NCBI GenBank assembly: GCA_000432835.1
Contig: FR890367.1
Location: forward strand, 1 to 64,000
Source of the DNA: Clostridium sp. CAG:417
GTDB taxonomy: Bacteria > Bacillota_I > Bacilli_A > RF39 > UBA660
DNA: 64,000 nt
Direction: 5' to 3'
Positions 32,937 through 41,706 of this stretch are shown here, piece after piece (position 1 is the first letter of the stretch; the number at the start of each line of letters is the position of its first letter). The translations under genes were made by a program, and so were the position numbers. The notes under the pieces were generated by a model. That model was not told where the DNA came from, ran no database searches, and was given only the letters and a program-made list of their open reading frames with translations.

Positions 32937-34406
32937 TCAAATGTTTTTGTAGAATCTAACTCTTTTAATGAGGTTCTTTTTATGGCAATACGCAATTTTT
33001 TTTAGGGTTTTCTGTTCTATAACACATACTCTTTGTCTACTTATATTTAAAATTTTACCTATTTCTTCAAGTTGAAGAGGCGTTTTCCCGTTTAGACCAT
33101 ATCTATATGTTATAACATCTCTTTCACGAGGTTCTAGGATACCACTATTTATAAAATCCATTAAATCTGTTGCAACTGAAGATATCATAACCTGTTCTTC
33201 AACATTTTCATCTGACTTTATGAAATCGAGCAATACTGCATCATCTTCTTCAGTCACACTCTTATTTAGACTAACTGTATCATCCTTTATTAGTTTTAGT
33301 TCTGCTATTTCTGTTACAGATTTATCCATTTTTTGCGCTAGTTCTTCTAATGTTGGCTCTCTTTTTAAATCTATGGTTAGTTCTCTTGTTATTTTAGTTA
33401 ATTTTTGTATATCTGTATAAGTTTTGTTAGGTAGTTTAATATTTCTTCCATGTTTTTCTATTTCTTGTAATATTGGTCTTATTATTCTAGCAGTTGCAAA
33501 CGTTGTAAATCTAAATCCTCTATCAACATCAAAATTTTCAACAGCATCAATTAAGCCTAGATTACCGGCCTGAATTAGATCCATATAAGATATTCCTCTA
33601 CCCAAGTATTTTCTAGCTATACTAGCCACTAACCGAAGATTGCTGTTAATTAATAATTCCCTTGCCTTCATGTCACCGTTCTTATATTTTATAAATAATT
33701 CTTTTTCAAGAGGCGCTGTTAATATTTTGTATTTACCTATCTCTTTAAAATATTGCTTAACTAAATTCGTATCATACTCAGTACTTATATTTTCCTCTTC
33801 TTCCTCATTTACTGGTATTTCTAAGGCTATATCGTCTTCTAAATAAATATTGTTTAACTCAAAATAAAAACTAAGCATTTTCCAAAGATGTTCATTATTC
33901 TTTAATACATCCAATTCATCATCTTCTAATTCATTTAAAATCTGAACTATATATGTTCTTAGTTTTCTAGATTCTTTATATACTCCAAGTAACACCTTTT
34001 CATTAAAACAATTTATTTTTTTTAGGAGTAAACTTAAACTATTTAGATTCTTTAAAATTTCTTCTTTATTTTGGGTATTTTTGCAATTAGAATTTATATA
34101 GTTTGTAACAACAGAATAATCTCCCAATTCAGTTAACTTACTTGCATATTCAAAAAGTTTATTTTGAAATAAGCATGAAAAGTACTTTTCAAACGTAACA
34201 TTTGATATTTTGTTTAAATCCATATTATATATGGTACGTTTTACTTCTCTAAAAAATAAACTTTTAAATGTTTCCTCATCTATATTCATAAACTTAAATT
34301 TTTTATAAGTTTTACCACATAACGGATACAAGCAAGTTAGTAAATTGTTTTCTAGACTTTTGTTTCCTTTTCTAATATCCTTTATAACTTTTATTTCTGG
34401 ATTCAT
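32937..34406 (-). CDS. Atypical sigma-70 family factor with a large N-terminal domain and altered promoter-contact residues
   Basis: 489 residues from the ATG at 34406 (AAAGGTGATAAT upstream). Residues about 1-205 are a helical region I do not recognise. Then come region 1.2 (DTNLVKQYFKEIGKYKILT), region 2 (NLRLVASIARKYLGRGISYMDLIQAGNLGLIDAV), region 3 (REPTLEELAQKM) and region 4 (PRERDVITYRYG and LEEIGKILNISRQRVCVIE). Where SigA reads TYATWWIRQAIT, this protein reads TFATARIIRPIL: both melting Trp are lost (now Ala306, Arg307) and the Gln and Thr that read the -10 are Arg and Leu. In the -35 helix the usual TRERIRQIE is SRQRVCVIE. It is therefore probably an alternative factor, not the housekeeping one. 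It has its own divergent promoter. Confidence 0.8.
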   Translation of the reverse strand: MNPEIKVIKDIRKGNKSLENNLLTCLYPLCGKTYKKFKFMNIDEETFKSLFFREVKRTIYNMDLNKISNVTFEKYFSCLFQNKLFEYASKLTELGDYSVVTNYINSNCKNTQNKEEILKNLNSLSLLLKKINCFNEKVLLGVYKESRKLRTYIVQILNELEDDELDVLKNNEHLWKMLSFYFELNNIYLEDDIALEIPVNEEEEENISTEYDTNLVKQYFKEIGKYKILTAPLEKELFIKYKNGDMKARELLINSNLRLVASIARKYLGRGISYMDLIQAGNLGLIDAVENFDVDRGFRFTTFATARIIRPILQEIEKHGRNIKLPNKTYTDIQKLTKITRELTIDLKREPTLEELAQKMDKSVTEIAELKLIKDDTVSLNKSVTEEDDAVLLDFIKSDENVEEQVMISSVATDLMDFINSGILEPRERDVITYRYGLNGKTPLQLEEIGKILNISRQRVCVIEQKTLKKIAYCHKKNLIKRVRFYKNI

Positions 34407-34456
34407 TATTATCACCTTTTCTTTTTAAGGTATTTGTACGCCTTTATTTAGTTGCT

Positions 34457-34485
34457 ATAATACCAAAAAAGTAATTAATAGTCAA
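34457..34485 (-). promoter_or_regulatory. Promoter of the atypical sigma-factor gene
   Basis: Minus strand: -35 TTGACT at 34485-34480, 17-base spacer, -10 TATTAT at 34462-34457. It looks SigA-type and is divergent from the tmcAL promoter. Confidence 0.6.
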
Positions 34486-34496
34486 TTATTTTCATG

Positions 34497-34525
34497 TTGG
34501 TATTTTTACTAATATATGTTAAAAT
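34497..34525 (+). promoter_or_regulatory. Promoter of tmcAL-gmk
   Basis: -35 TTGGTA at 34497-34502, 17-base spacer, -10 TAAAAT at 34520-34525, followed by AAGGAAGTGG before a GTG start. Confidence 0.6.
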
Positions 34526-34551
34526 AAAGTAATATTAAAGGAAGTGGTTTT

Positions 34552-35706
34552 GTGGCAAGTGTTGGTATAGTATGTGAATATAATCCCTTTCATAATGGTC
34601 ATTTGTATCATTTAAATAGTATTAGAAAACTATATCCTAATGATACGATCGTTTTGGTGTTAAGTGGAAATTTTACTCAGCGGGGAGATTTTTCAATAAT
34701 TGATAAATGGACGAAGGTAAAGATTGCTAAAGAAATGGGAATTGATCTTATTGTTGAACTCCCTTTTGTATTCGCAACACAATCGGCTGATTTTTTTGCT
34801 TATGGAGCTATTAGCCTTCTTGAAGCATTGAAAGTTTCAAAGATCGTTTTTGGAAGTGAAAATGATAATCTTGCTGACTTGGAAGCGATTGCTAAATGCC
34901 AGGTTCAAAATGAAGATTATGATAAATTGGTTAAAATTTATTCTAAGTTTGGACTAAATTATCCTACTGCAGTTAGTAATGCCTTATATGATTTAACTGG
35001 CAAAAGAATAGATACTCCCAATGATTTATTAGGAATTAGTTATATAAAGACTATTTTAAAAAACAATTATAAAATAAAACCAATATGTATTAAAAGAACT
35101 ACCGATTATCATGATGATGTGTTAAATAATATAAGTAGTGCGACTGCAATTAGAAAAGCCTTAGAAAATGGTTTAGATGTTAGAAAGGCAGTACCTGAGA
35201 TGGTTATTAAGTATTTAGATTATGATAATCTACATTTTAAGGAAAAATATTTTTCTTTACTCAAATATCGAATTTTAACTGATGAAGATTTGTCTAGCTA
35301 TCAAGGTGTTGACGAAGGTATTGATAAAAAATTAAAAAAAGCAGTTGTTTGCAGTACTTCATACGATGAACTCATTGATAGCGTGAAATCTAAAAGATAT
35401 ACTTATAATAGAATTAATAGAATGCTATTACATATTCTAGTTGGATTTACTAAAGAAATGTCTAAAAGCATGAAAGAAATTGATTATATAAGAATACTTG
35501 GTTTTAACGATAAAGGAAGAAGCTATCTTAATAAGGTAAAAAAAGAGGTTAATTTACCAATACTTAGTCGTTTCAAAAGAAATTTTAGTCCTATTTTAGA
35601 CTTTGAACTTAAAACAACAAGTATTTATGGTTTGATTAATAATGATAGAAATTTAATTTTAGAAGAATATAATAATCACTTGGGAGGAGAAAATAATGAA
35701 AAGTAA
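34552..35706 (+). CDS. tmcAL: tRNA(Met) cytidine acetate ligase TmcAL
   Basis: 384 residues, GTG start after AAGGAAGTGG. TmcAL (YlbM) uses ATP and acetate to form N4-acetylcytidine at C34 of elongator tRNA-Met. The nucleotidyltransferase-like N-terminus has GIVCEYNPFHNGHLYHL (HxGH-type), VLSGNFTQRGDFSIIDKW, ELPFVFATQSADFFAYG and VFGSEND, all near-invariant. NYKIKPICIKR and SSATAIRKAL complete the substrate site. In Bacillus the gene sits close to yceD-rpmF; here it is divergent, two genes away. The 3' end overlaps gmk by 11 bases. Confidence 0.93.
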   Translation: MASVGIVCEYNPFHNGHLYHLNSIRKLYPNDTIVLVLSGNFTQRGDFSIIDKWTKVKIAKEMGIDLIVELPFVFATQSADFFAYGAISLLEALKVSKIVFGSENDNLADLEAIAKCQVQNEDYDKLVKIYSKFGLNYPTAVSNALYDLTGKRIDTPNDLLGISYIKTILKNNYKIKPICIKRTTDYHDDVLNNISSATAIRKALENGLDVRKAVPEMVIKYLDYDNLHFKEKYFSLLKYRILTDEDLSSYQGVDEGIDKKLKKAVVCSTSYDELIDSVKSKRYTYNRINRMLLHILVGFTKEMSKSMKEIDYIRILGFNDKGRSYLNKVKKEVNLPILSRFKRNFSPILDFELKTTSIYGLINNDRNLILEEYNNHLGGENNEK

Positions 35707-36349
35707 TATGTTAAGAACTAAAAAGAAGGGACAACTTTATGTAGTATCTGGACCATCGGCTTGTGGAAAGGATTCCATTGTTAAAAAGTTACTTGAAAAG
35801 AGAAATGATTTATGGTTATCAATTTCTTGTACTAGTAGAAAACCAAGACCTTTAGAAAAAGATGGGGTTGATTATTTTTTCTTAACAAAGGAAGAATTTG
35901 AAGAGAAAATAAGACAAAATAAACTTTTAGAATATGCAAAATATGCTGATAATTACTATGGTACCCCACTAGAAAGCATTGAAAAACATTTAAATAATGG
36001 CGAGGACGTAATATTAGTAATTGAAATTCAAGGTGCTTTACAAATAAAGGAAATTTTACCGGATACATTATTTATCTTTATTCTTCCTCCTACTATGAAA
36101 GAACTTAAAAGAAGACTTGAAAATCGTGGCACAGAGGATAAAGCAAAGATCGATAAACGATTCTTAAGAGCATATGAAGAGATTAATGAAGTAAGTAAAT
36201 ACAATTATGTTGTGGTCAATGATGACTTAGACGTAGCAGCAAAAAAAGTTGAGGCTATTTTAATTTCTGAGAAGTGTCGCGTAGATAGAATTGAGTCAAT
36301 TGATGTTGATAATATAGAAGAAAAAATCCATGAGGCTTTAATTAGCTAG
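35696..36349 (+). CDS. gmk: Guanylate kinase
   Basis: 217 residues. Phosphorylates GMP and dGMP with ATP. The P-loop reads VSGPSACGKDSIVKKL instead of the common GPSGAGKGT, still a workable GxxxxGK. The GMP-binding segment is SISCTSRKPRPLEKDGVDYFFLTKEEF, followed by LEYAKYADNYYGTP and VILVIEIQGALQIKE. The lid region is RLENRGTEDKAKIDKR. GGGAGG lies inside the end of tmcAL, giving translational coupling. A second in-frame ATG four codons on is less well placed. The 3' end runs into a short imperfect hairpin with a T-run around 36324-36364. Confidence 0.95.
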   Translation: MKSNMLRTKKKGQLYVVSGPSACGKDSIVKKLLEKRNDLWLSISCTSRKPRPLEKDGVDYFFLTKEEFEEKIRQNKLLEYAKYADNYYGTPLESIEKHLNNGEDVILVIEIQGALQIKEILPDTLFIFILPPTMKELKRRLENRGTEDKAKIDKRFLRAYEEINEVSKYNYVVVNDDLDVAAKKVEAILISEKCRVDRIESIDVDNIEEKIHEALIS

Positions 36350-36364
36350 ACACGGATTTTTTTA
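36324..36364 (+). terminator. Probable terminator after gmk
   Basis: AAAAATCC ... GGATTTTT stem with a long loop that overlaps the gmk stop, followed by TTTTATTTT. The loop is large, so this is a moderate call. Confidence 0.5.
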
Positions 36365-36402
36365 TTTTGATATAAACTATGTATTATTTTTTAATAATAT
36401 TC

Positions 36403-36430
36403 AACAAAAAAAGACCTTCGAGGTCTTTTA
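36403..36430 (-). terminator. Terminator after pyk
   Basis: Minus strand stem AAAAGACCT-CGA-AGGTCTTTT followed by TTTGTTG, just after the pyk stop codon. Confidence 0.85.
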
Positions 36431-36434
36431 AAAA

Positions 36435-37850
36435 CTAGTCTTTAATTTCTTCTATCTTCATTAGGTTAGTTTGTCTATTATCACCAGTGTTAGGGAAACT
36501 TCCTGTTATTACAATTATGTCTCCTTTTTCTAGTTCCATATTTTCTTTAGCACATTTAATACTTTTATCTAATACTTCATCTGTTGAACTACAAACTGGT
36601 AATATTACTGGATAGCATCCCCAGTTCAAAGCAAAACGTCTACCTGTTTTTTCATCTGGACATAAACCTAAAATAAGTGCGTTTGGTTTTAAGTTACTAA
36701 TTAATCTAGCTGTTGAACCAGTAATTGTAGCAGCACATATTAATTTTGCATCTAAGCGATTAGCACTTTCTACAACACATTCAGCAATAGCACTTGGTAC
36801 ATTGTCAGCTTGTTTTTTAATTGAAATATAATCAAATGCAGCATATTTTTCTGTTGTTTCACAGATATTAGCCATAGCTTGTACTGTTTCAACTGGATGC
36901 TTTCCAACAGTTGTTTCACCTGATAACATAACTGCATCAGTACCATCTAAAACTGCATTAGCGATATCACTAGTTTCAGCTCTTTTTGGACGGTTATTTT
37001 CCATCATTGTTTCAAGCATTTCTGTTGCTACTATAGCAAGCTTGCCCATTTGACGTGCTGTTCTAATCATACGTTTTTGAACGATTGGTAACATTTCACT
37101 AGGTATTTCAGTACCTAAGTCTCCACGAGCAACCATAACACCATCAGATACCTCTAAGATTTCTTTTAAGTTATCTATACCTAATTGGCTTTCGATCTTA
37201 CAAATAATTTGTAAATCTTCACGATTATGTTCTTTTAATATTTTCTTTATTTCTAATACATCTTCTTTGCATGAAACAAATGAAATAGCAAGATATTCTC
37301 CTCCATTTTCGCATGCATATTTTAAATCTTCACGATCTAAGTCACTAACATATGGAATATTTAATTTAACGCCAGGTACACTCATACTCTTGCGGTTTCC
37401 TAAAACTCCACCTGCTAATATTTTACAAGTAACTCCATCATCTTCTACTGATTCTACTACTAATCTCATTTTAGCGTTTTCTAGTAAAATAGTATCTCCT
37501 ACTTTTAATGATGAAATTGCTTCAGGATGGTTAGTTGAAAATTTTTCTTCAGTTCCAAGAACTTCTTCTTTAACCATACGAATTGTTTTACCTTCTACTA
37601 ATTCGATTTTGTCATTTTCTAACATACCACTTCTGAATTCTGGTCCTTTAGTATCCCAAAGAATTGCTATGTTCATTCCAGTTCTTTTTCTTACTTCACG
37701 AACTGATGAAATAGCAAGTTTTCTTTCCTCTAATGTAGCGTGAGTGAAATTTACACGAGCTACATTCATTCCAGCTAGAACCATCTTTTCCATTACATCA
37801 GGTTGATTTGATGCAGGGCCGATACTACAAACAATTTTTGTTTTTTTCAT
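36435..37850 (-). CDS. pyk: Pyruvate kinase
   Basis: 471 residues from the ATG at 37850 (AGGAGTGTTATAT upstream; three upstream in-frame codons beginning with GTG are rejected). Transfers phosphate from PEP to ADP, the last ATP-forming step of glycolysis. Landmarks are KIVCSIGPASNQ, NVARVNFTHAT (usually NFSHG), WDTKGPEFRSG, KIESQLGIDNLKEI, DGVMVARGDLGTEIP, and ATEMLETMMENNRPKRAETSDIANAVLDGTDAVMLSGETT (three adjacent conserved blocks). It lacks the extra C-terminal PEP-utiliser domain found in Bacillus Pyk (about 585 residues). The K-binding and catalytic residues in the visible motifs are conserved. Follows mutM and polA on the same strand. Confidence 0.95.
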   Translation of the reverse strand: MKKTKIVCSIGPASNQPDVMEKMVLAGMNVARVNFTHATLEERKLAISSVREVRKRTGMNIAILWDTKGPEFRSGMLENDKIELVEGKTIRMVKEEVLGTEEKFSTNHPEAISSLKVGDTILLENAKMRLVVESVEDDGVTCKILAGGVLGNRKSMSVPGVKLNIPYVSDLDREDLKYACENGGEYLAISFVSCKEDVLEIKKILKEHNREDLQIICKIESQLGIDNLKEILEVSDGVMVARGDLGTEIPSEMLPIVQKRMIRTARQMGKLAIVATEMLETMMENNRPKRAETSDIANAVLDGTDAVMLSGETTVGKHPVETVQAMANICETTEKYAAFDYISIKKQADNVPSAIAECVVESANRLDAKLICAATITGSTARLISNLKPNALILGLCPDEKTGRRFALNWGCYPVILPVCSSTDEVLDKSIKCAKENMELEKGDIIVITGSFPNTGDNRQTNLMKIEEIKD

Positions 37851-37923
37851 ATATAACACTCCTTTACTTTTCTTCAGCAGATTTATTATATAACATTTTC
37901 TCTGGAAAATATAGTCTTATTTT

Positions 37924-38742
37924 TTATTTTTGACATTTTGGGCAATAATATGTACCTCTTCCATTAATGTGAGTCACTATAATTTGACTATTACAGGTTG
38001 GACATAGAGCATTTTTCTTACCATGTACATTAAGTTTTGCTTGAAAAAGGCCATGAACTCCTTCACTCGATGTAAAACTTTTAATTGTAGTTCCTCCAAG
38101 CTTTACTGCCTCACTTAAGATTATTTTTGTATTATTAATAATTGTTAAACACTCATTACGTGATATATCACAACCTCTACGCATAGGGGAAATCCCACTT
38201 TTGAATAATATTTCATCATCATAGATATTACCTATACCACAAATAATATTTTGATTAAGTAAAATTGTTTTTATCGGTAATTTTAACTTGTGAATCTTAT
38301 CAAATAAATAGTCCTCTGTTATATCATCATAAAATTCTTTTCCTAGTTCACTTAAAGGTTTTACTTTATAAGTATCCTCTTTCGGAATAAGATACATTTT
38401 TCCAAATTTTCTTACATCATGATATCTAAAACTTATTTCATTATCCAAAATAAATTCTACGTGTTCATGTTTAGTGATTTCATCACCTTTATTTCTGAAG
38501 AAAAATTTTCCTTCCATTCTAAGATGTATAAGTAGAGAATAATCATCCAATTCAATAACTATAAATTTTCCCCTAGTTGTAATACTATTAATTTTTTGAC
38601 CTATTATTTTCTTTTTAAACTCTTTGGGTGTAGGAGATGCTATTATATTGTCCCAATAAATAGCACAATCAGTTATTCTTTTTCCTACAATTCCCGGTAT
38701 CAAATTTTTTACGACTGTCATTACTTCTGGTTTTTCTGGCAT
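37924..38742 (-). CDS. mutM: Formamidopyrimidine-DNA glycosylase
   Basis: 272 residues from the ATG at 38742; this start is required because catalytic Pro2 must follow Met (MPEKPEVMTV), and GGGAAGTG precedes it. Removes 8-oxoguanine and formamidopyrimidines and nicks the strand. Glu3 and Glu6 of the PELPEVE motif are kept, but Leu4 is Lys. Further motifs: SITTRGKFIVIEL with the catalytic Lys, LRMEGKF, HDVRKFGKM, NQNIICGIGNIYDDEILF, and the C-terminal zinc finger CPTC ... CPKC with NGRGTYYCPKCQK. Located 22 bases after polA, a common pairing in Firmicutes. Confidence 0.94.
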   Translation of the reverse strand: MPEKPEVMTVVKNLIPGIVGKRITDCAIYWDNIIASPTPKEFKKKIIGQKINSITTRGKFIVIELDDYSLLIHLRMEGKFFFRNKGDEITKHEHVEFILDNEISFRYHDVRKFGKMYLIPKEDTYKVKPLSELGKEFYDDITEDYLFDKIHKLKLPIKTILLNQNIICGIGNIYDDEILFKSGISPMRRGCDISRNECLTIINNTKIILSEAVKLGGTTIKSFTSSEGVHGLFQAKLNVHGKKNALCPTCNSQIIVTHINGRGTYYCPKCQK

Positions 38743-38763
38743 AGTATTCACTTCCCATCTTTT

Positions 38764-41382
38764 TCATTTTGCTTCATACCAATTGTTACCTATTTCAATA
38801 TCTACTTTTAATGGAACCTTCAAAGTAAATGTATTTTCCATAATATCTTTTACTATTTGCTTTACTTCTTCTAATTCACTTTTTATGACATTAAATACAA
38901 GTTCATCATGTACTTGAATTAACATTTTACTTTTTAAACCACGTTTATTAAATTCGCTATAAATTTCAACCATAGCTTTCTTTAATATGTCAGCAGCTGT
39001 TCCCTGGATTGGAGTATTTAGAGCCATTCTTTCACCACTGCTTCTGATCATATAATTTTTACTCTTAAGTTCTTCAACAACTCTTTTTCTGTTCATTAAT
39101 GTTCTGACATACCCTTTTTCATAGGCATCCTTTTTCTCTTGTTCCATAAATTCGTGGATTCCGGGGAAAGTATTTAGATAATTTTCAATGAAGTTTTTAG
39201 CTTCTTTCATATCTATTCCTAAATCTTCTGATAAACCAAAGCTGCTAATTCCATATAAAATACCAAAATTAACTGCTTTTGCGCTTCTTCGCATATCTTT
39301 AGTAACTTCTTCAATTGGTACTTTAAATATCTCTGAAGCTGTTTTTGTGTGAATATCTTTCCCTTTTTTAAATGCATCTATTAAATTTTTTTCATTAGAC
39401 ATAGAAGCAAAAACACGTAATTCTACTTGGGAATAGTCACTAGACATTAATACTGAATCTTCGTCTGCAATGAAAGCTTTTCGAATAAGCTTTGAAAAAT
39501 CACTTCTGGCTGGAATATTTTGTAAATTGGGACTGATACTAGATAATCTACCTGTACGAGTTAGAGTTTGTGTGAAGATTGTATGAATCCTTCCATCATC
39601 TCTTACTTCTGTCTTTAACCCTACGGCATAATTTGTATATAGTTTAGCTAATGTTCTATACTCAAGAATCTTTGGAACTATTGGATGCTCATATATAATT
39701 TTATCTAAAATGTCCTTACTAGTAGAGTATTTATTATCCTTTGTTTTCTTTGGATATCTTATTTTTAAATCTTCAAATAAGACTTTAGCAAGCTGTGATG
39801 GACTCATAATATTAAATTCACACATTGCATCACTATAGATATCTTTTTCCAATTCATCCATTTTTTTCTTTAATTCTATTTCAATTTCCCCTAAATATTC
39901 TTTGTCAACTTTAATTCCAGTAATTTCCATATCTGCAAGTACTGTGGTAAGAGGCATTTCTATATCTTTGAATAATGATTCCTCTTCATTTTCTTTTAAT
40001 TCATTTATAACTTGTTCTTTGGTTTCATAGATGAACTTTGCCTTACTACAACAAAGTTGTTTTAAAGTTTCTAAATCTACATCTTTAGGTCTTTTTTCTG
40101 TACCATATGAATCTTCATATGGAGTAATATTATAATCAAAACTACTAGCTACAAAGCTAATATCATCTTTAACTGTATAATCTAATAAATACATTCCAAT
40201 CATGGCATCATAATTACAATTATTAATTTTAATACCTAAATTATTTAAAACTACTATACTTTTTTTTAGATCATATGTCATTTTAGAAGAACTACCTTGA
40301 AATAAATCTTTATGTTTTTCGATATCTTGTGGTGATAGAAAATAGCCTTTTTCTCCATCATATATTCCAACACCTAAAATAGTACTCTTACTATAAACTG
40401 TTCCTCTTGTTTCTAAATAAAAGGAAAATGGTTTAACTCCTAATGTAGAGATATCAGAAAGTAGAATTTTATCCTCTTTTTTTGACATTTTTTCTGTAAA
40501 GCTATCATTACTATTCATATCAAAATTAATTTTTCTTAATAGAGAGTGAAATTCTAATTCTTCAAGTATGGATTTAAATTTTTGAAAATCATAACCATTA
40601 TATTTGCAATCTTCTAAAGTAAAGTCAATGGGTACTTCACGATAAATGGTTGCCAAATCATAACTCATATATGCATTTTCTTTATCAGTAATCAACTTTT
40701 CACGAGTTTTAGGAGAAATATCTTCAAGATTTTCATAAACACCATCCAAACTACCATACTTTTCTAGTAAATTAATAGCTGTTTTTTCTCCTATTCCTTT
40801 AACTCCTGGTATATGGTCACTTGGATCTCCCATAAGTGACTTCAAATCAATCATTTTAATTGGATCTACTTTATAAGTTTTTCTAAACTCCTCCTTATCC
40901 ATCATGATATGACCGCTTTGTTTTAATAATTTTACAATTACTTCATCACTTATTAGTTGTAATAAATCTTTATCACTACTAACAATAGTTGCTATAAATT
41001 GGTCTTCTTCATCGACTATTTTTGCTAAAGTACCAATTATATCATCTGCTTCATAATTATCAATTTCAAAGTGTTTTATTCCCATTGTATCTAAAACTTC
41101 TTTGGCTTTTGGAAATTGTAATTTTAACTCTTCTGGCATGGCCTGTCTTCCTGCCTTATAGTCATCATATTTGTCGTGTCTAAATGTCTTACCTTTATCA
41201 AAAGCAACTAAAATATAGTTTGGACTTTCTTCTTTAATAATTTTATTCATCATATTGATAAATCCATATAATGCATTAGTAGGAAAACCCTTCCCATTAC
41301 GCATTATATTGCCACTATAACTAGTTGCATAAAAACTCCTAAATAATAGATTATTACCATCTACTAAAATTACTTTCTTCAT
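38764..41382 (-). CDS. polA: DNA polymerase I
   Basis: 872 residues. Gap filling and Okazaki-fragment processing. The N-terminal 5'-3' exonuclease has VDGNNLLFRSFYA, AFDKGKTFRHD, DNYEADDIIGTLA, SSDKDLLQL and DLKSLMGDPSDHIPGVKGIGEKTA. The middle domain (about 300-480) keeps the fold but reads FYLETRG where an active 3'-5' exonuclease has DxE, so proofreading is probably lost, as in many Gram-positive PolA. The polymerase domain shows SDYSQVELRV (motif A), RRSAKAVNFGILYGIS (motif B) and QVHDELVFNV (motif C). TRTGRLSSISPNLQNIP and GTAADILKKAM are intact. AGGTGATATAAC precedes the ATG. Confidence 0.95.
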   Translation of the reverse strand: MKKVILVDGNNLLFRSFYATSYSGNIMRNGKGFPTNALYGFINMMNKIIKEESPNYILVAFDKGKTFRHDKYDDYKAGRQAMPEELKLQFPKAKEVLDTMGIKHFEIDNYEADDIIGTLAKIVDEEDQFIATIVSSDKDLLQLISDEVIVKLLKQSGHIMMDKEEFRKTYKVDPIKMIDLKSLMGDPSDHIPGVKGIGEKTAINLLEKYGSLDGVYENLEDISPKTREKLITDKENAYMSYDLATIYREVPIDFTLEDCKYNGYDFQKFKSILEELEFHSLLRKINFDMNSNDSFTEKMSKKEDKILLSDISTLGVKPFSFYLETRGTVYSKSTILGVGIYDGEKGYFLSPQDIEKHKDLFQGSSSKMTYDLKKSIVVLNNLGIKINNCNYDAMIGMYLLDYTVKDDISFVASSFDYNITPYEDSYGTEKRPKDVDLETLKQLCCSKAKFIYETKEQVINELKENEEESLFKDIEMPLTTVLADMEITGIKVDKEYLGEIEIELKKKMDELEKDIYSDAMCEFNIMSPSQLAKVLFEDLKIRYPKKTKDNKYSTSKDILDKIIYEHPIVPKILEYRTLAKLYTNYAVGLKTEVRDDGRIHTIFTQTLTRTGRLSSISPNLQNIPARSDFSKLIRKAFIADEDSVLMSSDYSQVELRVFASMSNEKNLIDAFKKGKDIHTKTASEIFKVPIEEVTKDMRRSAKAVNFGILYGISSFGLSEDLGIDMKEAKNFIENYLNTFPGIHEFMEQEKKDAYEKGYVRTLMNRKRVVEELKSKNYMIRSSGERMALNTPIQGTAADILKKAMVEIYSEFNKRGLKSKMLIQVHDELVFNVIKSELEEVKQIVKDIMENTFTLKVPLKVDIEIGNNWYEAK

Positions 41383-41429
41383 GTTATATCACCTACTCAA
41401 TTATAACATACTTTTTGTAGTTAATATAT

Positions 41430-41579
41430 TTATTTTATAATTGTAACTGAACCATTAGTGTTCCTATAAACATCTTGTTTATCAAGCCTCATTATTCTAT
41501 CACTCATCAAAAATACTATTATTAAAAATATTATATATATACCTAATAAACTAAAACCCTTCTTTAATACTTTTTCCAT
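41430..41579 (-). CDS. 49-residue single-pass membrane peptide, unknown
   Basis: Short open frame read from the sequence: MEKVLKKGFSLLGIYIIFLI followed by IVFLMSDRIMRLDKQDVY and a 13-residue tail ending TIIK. GGGAGATG precedes the ATG at a good distance. Basic N-terminus, one membrane helix, then a polar exterior or cytoplasmic tail. It lies between polA and lexA, in what would otherwise be a 320-base gap. KKGFSLLG resembles a prepilin leader superficially, but the Glu5 and the pilin-type hydrophobic pattern are missing. Function unknown. Confidence 0.55.
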   Translation of the reverse strand: MEKVLKKGFSLLGIYIIFLIIVFLMSDRIMRLDKQDVYRNTNGSVTIIK

Positions 41580-41644
41580 AATAACATCTCCCTTCAATTA
41601 CACTTAAATTATATCTAATACATTTGTTCGTGTCAATTGTTTTT

Positions 41645-41684
41645 TAAACGTTTGTTTGACATTTTACAATTAAAATGTTAATAT
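41645..41684 (+). promoter_or_regulatory. lexA promoter with candidate operator
   Basis: -35 TTGACA at 41656-41661, 17-base spacer, -10 TAATAT at 41679-41684. TAAACGTTTGTTTG (41645-41658) is a degenerate match to the Gram-positive LexA box CGAAC-N4-GTTCG and overlaps the -35. Inside the spacer is a perfect 7-4-7 inverted repeat CATTTTA-CAAT-TAAAATG (41660-41677). Either could be the autoregulatory operator. Confidence 0.55.
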
Positions 41685-41706
41685 TATTTTAGCGAGGAGT
41701 GATAAT

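Noticed and set aside
37267..37743. 158-codon open frame on the plus strand inside pyk
   Set aside because: Antisense to conserved coding motifs of pyruvate kinase. AT-rich genes leave long reverse frames; there is no ribosome site or recognisable protein.
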